This document shows positions 6,595 through 13,717 of a DNA stretch of 13,717 bases, one piece after another. Position numbers and translations under genes: made by a program. Each line of letters begins with the position of its first letter. Within the stretch, counting starts at the first letter, position 1. The notes below the pieces were generated by a model that worked only from the letters and a program-made list of their open reading frames with translations, did no database searches and was not told where the DNA came from. The stretch spans positions 1-13,717 of the forward strand of contig DMQR01000188.1 of NCBI GenBank assembly GCA_003455605.1. The letters are read 5' to 3'. The DNA is from Cryomorphaceae bacterium. Lineage in GTDB: Bacteria; Bacteroidota; Bacteroidia; Flavobacteriales; Schleiferiaceae.

Positions 6595-7182
6595 TTATCC
6601 GTGTATGCGTTCAGTATTGCCCAATTTTGATATCACCTCCGCCTCAAAGGCTAATAATCCCTTCCACATCTCATCGACCTTCTCGCGGTCAAAGTACTTG
6701 CGCGCTAGGGTGATGAACATAGTATAGTGGTTGGCCTCAGAAATCATAAGGGTGTGGTAGAAGGAGGCCAATTCTTCATCTTCGATATTTTCGCTCAACA
6801 CCTTAAAACGCTCACAGCTCCTTGCTTCAATTAACGCACAGAGTAATAGCTTTTGAACCAAGCGCTCCTCCCTATTTCCTCCTTTTGGAAAGTAGGTGTG
6901 TAATTCATTGACATATTCATCACGGCGTTCACGCCCTAAGACTAATCCGCGCTGTATCATTCTATTGTGAACCATTTGGAAATGGCCCATCTCTTCGCGA
7001 GCAAGTGCTGTCATCTTGTCGACAAGTTCTGATTTCTCAGGGTATCCTATGATCAGGCTGATCGCCTGTGAGGCAGCCTTTTGCTCGCAGTATGCGTGGT
7101 CCGTTAGGATCTCCTCAATGTTCTTTTCTGCAATGTTTGCCCATCTAGGATCAGTGGGCAGTTTCAAACCTAATATACTCAT
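6595..7182 (-). CDS. miaE: tRNA 2-methylthio-N6-isopentenyladenosine-37 hydroxylase (MiaE family)
   Basis: MiaE is a non-haem diiron monooxygenase that hydroxylates the isopentenyl group of ms2i6A at tRNA position 37, next to the anticodon. This 195-residue, mainly helical protein shows the four-helix-bundle iron ligands: E33 in YCEQKAAS, E64xxH67 in EEMGHF, E119 in ALIEARSCERF, and E149xxH152 in ISEANHY. The DHAYCEQKAAS and EARSCERF blocks are specific to MiaE among ferritin-like proteins. The start at 7182 gives the family's expected N-terminus. It sits between the SulP gene (105-base gap with a promoter-like element) and gcvT (22-base gap), so miaE-gcvT is probably a transcription unit. 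The reaction needs MiaA and MiaB products made elsewhere. Confidence 0.93.
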   Translation of the reverse strand: MSILGLKLPTDPRWANIAEKNIEEILTDHAYCEQKAASQAISLIIGYPEKSELVDKMTALAREEMGHFQMVHNRMIQRGLVLGRERRDEYVNELHTYFPKGGNREERLVQKLLLCALIEARSCERFKVLSENIEDEELASFYHTLMISEANHYTMFITLARKYFDREKVDEMWKGLLAFEAEVISKLGNTERIHG

Positions 7183-7213
7183 GAGAAACTAATTTTGTCA
7201 CGCTGCTGGGCGG

Positions 7214-7221
7214 CAAAATTA
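7214..7221 (-). promoter_or_regulatory. Candidate -7 element for miaE-gcvT
   Basis: The minus strand reads TAATTTTG, an exact match to TAnnTTTG, placing the start about 25 bases before the miaE ATG. No TTG is seen at the usual upstream distance, so the match rests on the -7 element alone. Confidence 0.4.
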
Positions 7222-7287
7222 ACCATCAATTCCCACTTCGCCATCTCATTTACGGTGTTTGTGCTGATGCCGCTACCTTCGGCGTGA

Positions 7288-9510
7288 TTAGGCGTCGAGT
7301 AAGTCGGCCAATTCCTCCCCGTACTCAATGAACTCCAACGTTTCATCCGTACGAGCGAGCTTGAGATGGTTGAAGATAAGCAAGGCTTCACCGTTACTTT
7401 CTACATGGGAGATTTGGTGGTCTTCAAAGAATTGGACCACTTCTTTCGTGAAGAAAGATTGCAACTCCTGCTCGTCCTGGCCCATCACCAAAAACTTCTT
7501 GGAGAACTTCGAGAACATCTTGAACTCGATGTCCGTGTACCCTGTGAAGGCAATCATACGATCGAACAGCTTCTCATATGCCTTCTCGCGCTCCATGGTA
7601 AAGATGGGCAGGGAACGATTGACCTTGAGAACCATCAACGTTGTATTGAATGTTTCTGCCATGAAAGCCTTTCCTTCATTAAAAATCACATCGGCGATTT
7701 CCCAACTCGCATCTATGTCTCTATAGTCGCCTTTCAAACAATTGTTTTTGCGCTCAATAGGTCGAATTTCGAAGAAGTGGAATTGCTTGAGGTAGCTCGT
7801 ATTCCAGTTTACCTCGCGTACATAGCTATAACCCTTTTCTGTAGCTAAATTCCGCAAGCGCTTTTCGCGGTGTGTAAGTTTTAATCCTTCACTAGTCACC
7901 ATAAACTTTAGGGCCTTGTTGTAGGTCGATGAGGAAATATGGGCATCCAACCCCGAGATAAAGACCTTTCCTCCCGACTCTCTTTGCTTGTTCAAGAACT
8001 CCACCAGATAATCCATATACGACATATCCACCAGTCGGGTTTCGGAGAGGTCAATGTTCACATCTGCATCGGCAGGGATTTGTCCGACCAATTTATCCAC
8101 CTTGATGATGCCCAAGAAATTTGCAATACCTCGCACTTTCAGGATGTAACTGCTCTGGGACAAGGGAATTAATCTGGTTCGAGAAGAATAAACTAGTTTG
8201 AAGAACTGCGGCACCGGAATACGTGCCAACAAAATATGGGTAACCAGTACCAACATGGAACCGCCTAATAAACCTATTAGAAGGTTTGAATAGAGCGTCA
8301 TAATCATGGTGGCTATGAAGAATACTAATTGTTCAATTCCTTGATTATAAACCTGTTTGAATACTGCAGGTGAAGCTAACTTAAAGCCTGTATGCACCAA
8401 AAGAATAGCAAATGCACAGAGCGGTACTTGACGCATGATGGGGCTAAGCACTACGATGAATAGAAGTAAAAGCAACCCTTGATACATGTTGGACCATTTA
8501 GTCTTCGCCCCATTCTGAACGTTAACCGTGCTTCTTATAATCACAGAAATAATAGGCAAACCACCAATCAATCCACTGATCATAGTACTAATCCCTATTC
8601 CCGTCAGATCCTTATTCAAATCTGTTTTGCGCTTATACGGATCGATTTTATCTACAGCCTTGGCAATGGCCAAGTGTTCAATACTGGTAATGATCAACAT
8701 CGAGAATACGATTCCCCAGAATTCGAGCGTGTTGATCTTTCCAAAATTCGGGTGCATTATCGAATCTGTAATGGTATCCGGAATATCCAATAGCAAATCA
8801 GGACCTACCGCATAGGCGTTGCCTAAGAACGAGATCTGGTGCGGTTCAAAGAAATTAAAGGCATATACAAAGGGCAACGAGAGCACGATGACCCACATTG
8901 GCACTGGCAAGAAGTGGAAGAATCTGTTGGTAATCTTGCTGTTGAACAAAATCATCAAAAGTCCTGCCGACGAGATTAACACCACAAAAGGATTGGCATG
9001 TGGAAGCATGACCACTGCATCCACTAGATTATCTACGATGTTGGCACCGTCGGAATAGGTTCCAAGGGCCACGTGAATCTGCTTCGCGAAGATGATGATC
9101 CCAATGGCTGCCAAAAGTCCTTGAATGACCGAACCGTGGAAAATATCTGCAATGCGGCCCAGTTTAAAGATCCCTAACAATGTCTGTAGGGCCCCAGAAA
9201 TCACTGCAGCTGCAAGTACATAGTTGAAGGCTTGACCCGTATCGTCGTCCATCAGGACAATCCCCAACAGAATGACCCCGATCACCCCTTTAGCCGGTCC
9301 GTTCACAGAAATATGACCTCCACGGTAAAATGTGGTGACTACACCTCCTACGACGGCGGAAAATATCCCTGCCATCGCCGGTGCACCCGCTGCCAAGGCA
9401 ATGCCCAAGGAAAGCGGCAAGGCAATGAGTGCAACGCTTACTGCCGCAATCAAATCACTCTTCCAATGCTGTACTAGACCTTTAAATCCACCGCTTGGTG
9501 TGCCTTCCAT
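7288..9510 (-). CDS. SulP-family anion transporter with degenerate STAS and extra C-terminal domain
   Basis: This 740-residue inner-membrane protein belongs to the SulP/SLC26 family, which carries sulfate, bicarbonate and similar anions. Residues 18-430 hold the transmembrane core, starting LIAAVSVALIALPLSLGIALAAGAPAMAGIFSA and including the substrate-loop motif HISVNGPAKGV (66-76). The NGPAKG form resembles SulP proteins linked with carbonic anhydrase, so bicarbonate is a reasonable guess but not shown. Residues 455-525 form a STAS-like domain (VNIDLSETRLVDMSYMDYL, then GGKVFISGLDA). From about 560 to 740 there is a further soluble region that STAS does not explain. Typical SulP proteins end near 500-570. 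The gene appears to have its own promoter and lacks a carbonic anhydrase neighbour in this window. The family is certain; the substrate is not. Confidence 0.92.
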   Translation of the reverse strand: MEGTPSGGFKGLVQHWKSDLIAAVSVALIALPLSLGIALAAGAPAMAGIFSAVVGGVVTTFYRGGHISVNGPAKGVIGVILLGIVLMDDDTGQAFNYVLAAAVISGALQTLLGIFKLGRIADIFHGSVIQGLLAAIGIIIFAKQIHVALGTYSDGANIVDNLVDAVVMLPHANPFVVLISSAGLLMILFNSKITNRFFHFLPVPMWVIVLSLPFVYAFNFFEPHQISFLGNAYAVGPDLLLDIPDTITDSIMHPNFGKINTLEFWGIVFSMLIITSIEHLAIAKAVDKIDPYKRKTDLNKDLTGIGISTMISGLIGGLPIISVIIRSTVNVQNGAKTKWSNMYQGLLLLLFIVVLSPIMRQVPLCAFAILLVHTGFKLASPAVFKQVYNQGIEQLVFFIATMIMTLYSNLLIGLLGGSMLVLVTHILLARIPVPQFFKLVYSSRTRLIPLSQSSYILKVRGIANFLGIIKVDKLVGQIPADADVNIDLSETRLVDMSYMDYLVEFLNKQRESGGKVFISGLDAHISSSTYNKALKFMVTSEGLKLTHREKRLRNLATEKGYSYVREVNWNTSYLKQFHFFEIRPIERKNNCLKGDYRDIDASWEIADVIFNEGKAFMAETFNTTLMVLKVNRSLPIFTMEREKAYEKLFDRMIAFTGYTDIEFKMFSKFSKKFLVMGQDEQELQSFFTKEVVQFFEDHQISHVESNGEALLIFNHLKLARTDETLEFIEYGEELADLLDA

Positions 9511-9601
9511 CTATCTGTCTCTGTTTTTTTAGCGCCCAAAAGCTCATTTAATTCTTGTGTTGTCCCTTTAAACACGAACCTGCCTGGCCACATGAACTAG
9601 T

Positions 9602-9630
9602 AGAAAATACATATTTCCCGCTAAAAGCAA
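9602..9630 (-). promoter_or_regulatory. Candidate promoter of the SulP gene
   Basis: On the minus strand TTG (9630-9628), 18 bases, then TATTTTCT (9609-9602) fits the TTG / TAnnTTTG arrangement at six of eight -7 positions. The leader would be about 85 bases. The rest of the 167-base spacer (9511-9677) shows no clear terminator for the upstream MBOAT gene, so read-through from the cassette is possible. Confidence 0.33.
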
Positions 9631-9677
9631 GGGCGTGAATAGCCGTGATGTGTTTGGGTTAAGATACACAAGGACGC

Positions 9678-11336
9678 TTAGAACGCAAAGTAAATGAACG
9701 GCTGAACCTCAGCACTCAAGATTTGGTAAATGACCGCGATGGCGGTAACAGTGAGTAAGAACAAAGTCCCAACGGAGGCTGAGCTCACCCATTGGCGCAT
9801 CTTCTCCTTGTACACGTCTGGTATCCAGTGGATGAGGTAACCCAGAATAAGGACGGCGTAGAATTTCCAATTGGCCACCAGAACCTCCCCAGCAGTAACC
9901 CAGCCGAAGTCCGATGGAATTTTAGACAGAATACCTATGGCCCCCTCCCAAGTAGGCGACCTAAACCAAGCACGCGTAAACGTTATGAATACCAAAGTGA
10001 GCACCAAACCAATGGCTTTATTGTACGCCTTAGTCTTGTCCGCCCAAGGGGAAATTTTCTTCCAATTTTTGTATACGACCAACCCAACACCATTAAGTGC
10101 CCCCCAGGTAACGAAGTTCCAAGAAGAGCCGTGCCATAAACCGCCCAGGACCATGGTGAGCATCAAGTTGATATTCGTATTTACCCAACGCTCTGTGCCG
10201 CGGCTGTAACGCATCAACACAAAGCCCAGTGCAAATAATGCGGCCAAGCCTATACTAAGCCAAGGATTACCCACAATCAGCGCAATCATCAAAAAGAAAG
10301 CGAAGACGATAGTATAAGAAGCGATGCTCCCCTCTCTATTTCCTCCGAGTGGGATGTAGAGGTAATCACGAAGCCAAGTGCTGAGTGAGAGGTGCCAACG
10401 GCGCCAGAAATCAGCCACAGAAGTCGCCTTGTACGGACTGTTAAAGTTCTTTGGAAGCGTGAAACCCATCAGCATTGCAATCCCAATAGCCACGTCGGTG
10501 TAGCCTGAGAAATCCGCATAGACTTGGAGCGAGTACCCGAACAGCGCACTCATGGTTTCAAATCCAGAATAGAGCTGCGGGTTATCGAAAACGCGATCGA
10601 TGAATTGTACTGCGAGGTAATCTGCGAGGACCAATTTCTTCAGCAATCCGTTCAAAATCCAGAAAACCGCCAATCCCGCGCGCTCCTTGGAGAGTTTGTA
10701 TGGCTCGTACAACTGTGGGACAAATTCCGAAGCACGAACAATGGGGCCAGCCACCAGCTGCGGGAAGAAGCTTACATAGAATCCGAAATCCATTATGTTC
10801 TTCACAGGCTTGATGTGCCCACGGTAAATATCCACGCTGTACGAAATGGTTTGGAAGGTGAAAAAGGAGATTCCCACTGGCAATAAAATACGGTCGAAAA
10901 TGAAGTTCGTACTTATGGTTTCATTTGTCCATAGTGCGAAGTGATTGATCACTTCGAGTTCTATGCCGGTGAGATCGTGGATAAAATCGGCCACGAAATA
11001 GGCATATTTAAAATAGCCCAAAACAAAGAGGTTCACCACCACACTCAGGGCTACCAGCGTCTGACGTTGCCACTTGACCTTATTGCTATAGATCGCCCAG
11101 CCTATACTGTAATCAGCTAGTGTGGAGAACAGCAGGATGATAAAATAGAACCCGCTTGTTTTGTAATAGAAGAACAAGGATACCGCGAACAAGAAGATAT
11201 TCCGACGCGCTGTATTTTTGTACATCAGGCTATATGCGCCCATTACCAAGGCAAAGAAGACCCAGAAATACTGCTGGGTAAAGAGCAAAGGGGTCGACGG
11301 GTCGTAAGTGAACCAAGAAGAAAGTTGTTCCATCAT
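9678..11336 (-). CDS. MBOAT-family membrane O-acyltransferase (AlgI/PatA-like)
   Basis: MBOAT proteins take acyl groups, usually acetyl, on the cytoplasmic side and pass them across the membrane for O-acylation of extracytoplasmic glycans. The 552-residue protein is hydrophobic throughout. It shows the AlgI-type series: PVGISFFTFQTISYSVDIYRG (153-173), FFPQLVAGPIVR (190-201), YADFSGYTDVAIG (273-285), FWRRWHLSLSTWLRDYLYIPLGGNR (310-334) with H315, and LGGLWHGSSWNFVTWG (397-412) with the invariant H402. AlgI relatives usually reach the WHG block soon after GGNR; here about 50 extra residues intervene and look like two membrane segments. The ATG at 11336 overlaps the upstream SGNH stop by ATGA; a second ATG follows immediately. 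Its coupling to two SGNH genes supports cell-envelope O-acetylation. The acceptor polymer is not known. Confidence 0.93.
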   Translation of the reverse strand: MMEQLSSWFTYDPSTPLLFTQQYFWVFFALVMGAYSLMYKNTARRNIFLFAVSLFFYYKTSGFYFIILLFSTLADYSIGWAIYSNKVKWQRQTLVALSVVVNLFVLGYFKYAYFVADFIHDLTGIELEVINHFALWTNETISTNFIFDRILLPVGISFFTFQTISYSVDIYRGHIKPVKNIMDFGFYVSFFPQLVAGPIVRASEFVPQLYEPYKLSKERAGLAVFWILNGLLKKLVLADYLAVQFIDRVFDNPQLYSGFETMSALFGYSLQVYADFSGYTDVAIGIAMLMGFTLPKNFNSPYKATSVADFWRRWHLSLSTWLRDYLYIPLGGNREGSIASYTIVFAFFLMIALIVGNPWLSIGLAALFALGFVLMRYSRGTERWVNTNINLMLTMVLGGLWHGSSWNFVTWGALNGVGLVVYKNWKKISPWADKTKAYNKAIGLVLTLVFITFTRAWFRSPTWEGAIGILSKIPSDFGWVTAGEVLVANWKFYAVLILGYLIHWIPDVYKEKMRQWVSSASVGTLFLLTVTAIAVIYQILSAEVQPFIYFAF

Positions 11337-12568
11337 GGGGCTAAGGATTTTAGGTGTACTTCATAATCCTCCCATAGGGCCCAGAACAACAAGGTTGCAT
11401 TAAGCCGATACCCTGCGTTGGTAAAGTGTATCTTATCAGATTTGGCCAAGCCTTTGTCTTCCCAAATAGCTATGCTGTTCAACCCTCCCATAACTTGGAA
11501 CAGGTCCCAATACGCAGTATTGTGTTCTTTACTGAGCTGTTGCATCACTTCCTGTACGTCCAACACGTGCTCGTTTGGCGTTTGGCGTTTGTAATAGCTA
11601 TCATTGTTGGTGATGAAAATGAATTGACAATCCGGATTGATTTCTCGGAACCAATTCACCAATGTATCATAGCGCATCTTATACTCCTCCGGGTGCCATT
11701 CGCTATCGGGTTTATACGCATCGTTAATGCCCAGTCCAAAAATGACCAAATCTGCCCCAACGTATTTACCCTGATCCACAAAGTTCTCACTACGCAAAAA
11801 GCTTTTCGTCGCTGCACCATTAACCCCAAGTGCGTGGTACACCAACCCAGCCTCTTCACGCACCATCTGCATCCCTTGAAGGATATACTGAGGCTCTTCA
11901 CCCTCAGCCGCCTCAAAACGAACGGCCACCGAATCTTGCAACTCTTTGTAAAACCAACGGCGTACTCCGGCCACGGTATCCACCACAACAGAATCTGGCG
12001 CCGGCGCCCCAACGGGCAACATAGTGTTGCTCGAACTGTGCTCAAACAAACGCAATTCTGTAAATCCATAGGCCTCGCCCGCCTCTCGGAAACTCTGCAG
12101 CTCAAATCCTGCCTCTATATCACGGGTGATGGCATCTATCCCGCTAAAGCCCCATGGACAATTATTGCGAGGAATGCTATTTCTACATCCTTCCCAAGTC
12201 CCTATTTTCTTCACATAAATATTCCCCGGCATATTGGTATTGGCCAAGCGGTGCGGAAAGAAGAAGCCACGTTCAATGTTTAGTGATGGAGCCAATTGGC
12301 CCAGCTGCGAACGCAACGTGTGACTCAAGGTTCCGCCCTGAACATGAGACCCTCCCATGTGTACGACATTGACCTTGCCGTCCTGATCAAAAATCGCACG
12401 GTCGAGTTTCTCATAGAACTTCTCCATACCCTTTTGTGAGCCGAAAAACTTCAAATGGTTGGCGCTTGTATCCAAAAACGGGTACTTCAATGCAATTCCC
12501 CCCATCTCCTCCTGTGCTTGAACAGGAATTGCCAGGACTACAACCGCAAGCGAAATTAATATTCTCAT
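11333..12568 (-). CDS. Secreted SGNH-family acyltransferase/esterase (GGSH variant), O-acetylation cassette
   Basis: A 411-residue exported protein. Residues 1-19 are a signal peptide (MRILISLAVVVLAIPVQAQ, cleavage probably after AQA or nearby). SGNH block I is VVHMGGSHVQGG (68-79), with S74 as nucleophile and G73 where Asp is usual. The oxyanion Gly is in LGVNGAATKSF (247-257), block III is GLGINDAY with N282, and block V is SDKIHFTNAG with D378 and H381. About 150 residues between blocks I and II look strand-rich and may be an inserted accessory domain, as the CBM35 module is in peptidoglycan esterase Ape1. It is coupled by ATGA overlaps to both the upstream SGNH gene and the downstream MBOAT gene. 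Transferase and esterase activities cannot be told apart from sequence alone. Confidence 0.85.
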   Translation of the reverse strand: MRILISLAVVVLAIPVQAQEEMGGIALKYPFLDTSANHLKFFGSQKGMEKFYEKLDRAIFDQDGKVNVVHMGGSHVQGGTLSHTLRSQLGQLAPSLNIERGFFFPHRLANTNMPGNIYVKKIGTWEGCRNSIPRNNCPWGFSGIDAITRDIEAGFELQSFREAGEAYGFTELRLFEHSSSNTMLPVGAPAPDSVVVDTVAGVRRWFYKELQDSVAVRFEAAEGEEPQYILQGMQMVREEAGLVYHALGVNGAATKSFLRSENFVDQGKYVGADLVIFGLGINDAYKPDSEWHPEEYKMRYDTLVNWFREINPDCQFIFITNNDSYYKRQTPNEHVLDVQEVMQQLSKEHNTAYWDLFQVMGGLNSIAIWEDKGLAKSDKIHFTNAGYRLNATLLFWALWEDYEVHLKSLAP

Positions 12569-13717
12569 GGGGCAGTAGAATCTTTTGCGGTCGTATCCAC
12601 CGACGAGGCATTATAGGTACGGATAGAATCCTTTCGTCGCTGGGCTTCGTCCGCCAAACGCCGCTTCTCTCCACGGTAATTTTCCTGGGCCAATTCGACC
12701 ATCTCCCCTAATCTATTCCCAACCCACTGGGCGCCCTTTGGAGTGAAGTGGATGTAATCTTTAACTGCAAAGGCCGGTTCCCTCTCGACCCATCGTACCA
12801 TGGAGCCTTCACCGCCCATCACATCATAAAGGTCCCAATACACTGCTCCCCGTGCAAGCACTTCAGTTCTTAACGCCTGCTTGAAGGGCTGAATAAGTGG
12901 ATAACTCTCCATCTTTAGGCCATTCTTACGCGCCATATCTGATGGTCCTACGTAGATAATAGCCGCATTGGGATAGAGAGATTTGATATGGTTGATTTGT
13001 CGCGCAGCCGAACGAGCAAAGCGCTTTGCATGTGCTTCGTCTCTCAAATATGGTATAGCATTCCCTCCATATTGCAGAATTATTAAGGAATAGAATTCAC
13101 GTTCGAGATGAGATTTGAATTGGTCTGCATCGAGTTTATTAAAAACCATCCCTGAGGCACCGCGCATGGCCACATTGTCCACATGCACTCCTGTCGGACT
13201 CTCGAAACTGATTCCATAAATTCTTGGGCTTTCATCAGATTGCAGTACCAAAGTAAACTCCCCTTCATCTGGAATATCGAGCGATAAGGCTCCTTCATAA
13301 AACTCAGGAAAAGCACGTGTATAAAACACAGTATCCTCCACATAGATTTGGGCAATAACAAAGGCTGATGTATTTAGACTTATACGGACCTTTGTAAAAT
13401 CGCGCGCTAAGGCATAACCCCAGTTACGCTTTCTAAAGGTTACCTGTCCGGCATAACCCGTTCCTGTTGAGTTCGACGCCAACATGGTGAACGACGCTAA
13501 ATGCCCATATGCCATATCCTTAATGAGTGTATCACGTCGTCCAAAGGCTGTTTTACGAATAAACCCTTGTGACTCCAAAAAGTCCAATGAAGCCGGTTTC
13601 ACGAGTGGCTCCAAGGCTACATATCCGAAGCCTCTACCACCATACTTCTTCTGCAATAAATTTCTCAATTGCATGGTGATACGGTCGCCCTCGAGCTGGC
13701 TATCCCCATAATGAATG
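12565..13717 (-). CDS. SGNH-family acyltransferase/esterase (5' end cut by window edge)
   Basis: The frame is open to the right edge and the true start lies beyond it. The Met at 13674 is internal, because upstream codons read IHYGDSQLEGDRIT, the SGNH block I with nucleophile Ser at 13701-13699. Numbered from that Met, the oxyanion Gly is G172 in MRGASG, block III is LQYGGNAIPY with N205, and block V is KDYIHFTPKG with D306 and H309, completing the catalytic set. A strand-rich region of about 140 residues lies between blocks I and II (FTLVLQSDESPRIYGISFE near its end), similar in place to the insertion in the next gene. The motif YWDLYDVMGG closely matches YWDLFQVMGG in that neighbour, so the two are paralogues. 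The C-terminus is a charged Lys/Arg-rich tail followed by Ser/Thr/Asp. It overlaps the next gene by ATGA. Confidence 0.85.
   Translation of the reverse strand, partial: IHYGDSQLEGDRITMQLRNLLQKKYGGRGFGYVALEPLVKPASLDFLESQGFIRKTAFGRRDTLIKDMAYGHLASFTMLASNSTGTGYAGQVTFRKRNWGYALARDFTKVRISLNTSAFVIAQIYVEDTVFYTRAFPEFYEGALSLDIPDEGEFTLVLQSDESPRIYGISFESPTGVHVDNVAMRGASGMVFNKLDADQFKSHLEREFYSLIILQYGGNAIPYLRDEAHAKRFARSAARQINHIKSLYPNAAIIYVGPSDMARKNGLKMESYPLIQPFKQALRTEVLARGAVYWDLYDVMGGEGSMVRWVEREPAFAVKDYIHFTPKGAQWVGNRLGEMVELAQENYRGEKRRLADEAQRRKDSIRTYNASSVDTTAKDSTAP

Noticed and set aside
7270..7287. GCCG/CGGC hairpin just after the SulP stop codon as a terminator
   Set aside because: The stem is only four pairs and has no U-tract on the minus strand.
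7366..7848. A 160-codon plus-strand frame inside the SulP gene
   Set aside because: It is a mirror of the SulP C-terminal coding sequence. There is no promoter or start context, and the translation has no domain.
11426..12283. A 285-codon open frame on the plus strand
   Set aside because: It lies antisense within the SGNH gene, which has a signal peptide, all catalytic blocks and overlapping neighbours on the minus strand. The plus-strand product shows no recognisable motif.
1..13717. Defence system, mobile element, CRISPR array or RNA gene
   Set aside because: No integrase, transposase, terminal repeats, repeat-spacer pattern, tRNA-like cloverleaf or restriction/toxin motif was seen; all long gaps between genes are under about 210 bases and are explained by promoters and terminators.

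Overview
The window looks like chromosomal core sequence from a member of the Bacteroidota, most likely the Flavobacteriales. This is inferred from the gene content (a long-form GAPDH, MiaE, a large SulP carrier and MBOAT/SGNH pairs), from moderate GC, from A-rich leaders with little Shine-Dalgarno signal, and from several upstream sequences matching the TTG / TAnnTTTG promoter pattern of this phylum. No tRNA, rRNA, insertion sequence, phage gene or CRISPR array was seen.

Layout. Bases 1-1249 (minus strand) hold dapF followed by a GNAT acetyltransferase that runs off the left edge. Divergent from dapF is an HtrA/DegP-type serine protease (1364-2818, plus). It ends at a hairpin terminator, and a 209-base spacer leads to a 477-residue GAPDH (3028-4461, plus). 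GAPDH converges on an Lrp/AsnC regulator (4491-4958, minus) across a bidirectional terminator. The 183-base AT-rich spacer upstream of the regulator carries TTTTGCAA-type repeats and two divergent promoter-like sequences, one for the regulator and one for an unrecognised 78-residue protein (5142-5378, plus). That gene converges on a minus-strand block of miaE-gcvT, preceded by a SulP-family anion carrier with an unexplained C-terminal domain.

The right end (9678-13717, minus) is a tightly coupled three-gene cassette: SGNH protein, SGNH protein, MBOAT acyltransferase, each joined by a 4-base ATGA overlap. The first SGNH gene is cut by the right edge, but its GDSQ nucleophile block is visible in the last bases of the window. 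The set resembles the known division of labour in cell-envelope O-acetylation systems: an MBOAT passes acetyl groups across the membrane, one SGNH protein transfers them to a glycan, and another may transfer or remove them (compare PatA/PatB/Ape1 and AlgI/AlgJ/AlgX). This cassette is the most interesting system here. The MBOAT has an apparent insertion of about 50 residues between two core motifs, and the second SGNH protein has Gly in place of the usual block I Asp.

The rest is housekeeping: lysine/peptidoglycan precursor synthesis (DapF), envelope proteolysis (HtrA), glycolysis or gluconeogenesis (GAPDH), glycine cleavage (GcvT), tRNA modification (MiaE) and anion transport (SulP).
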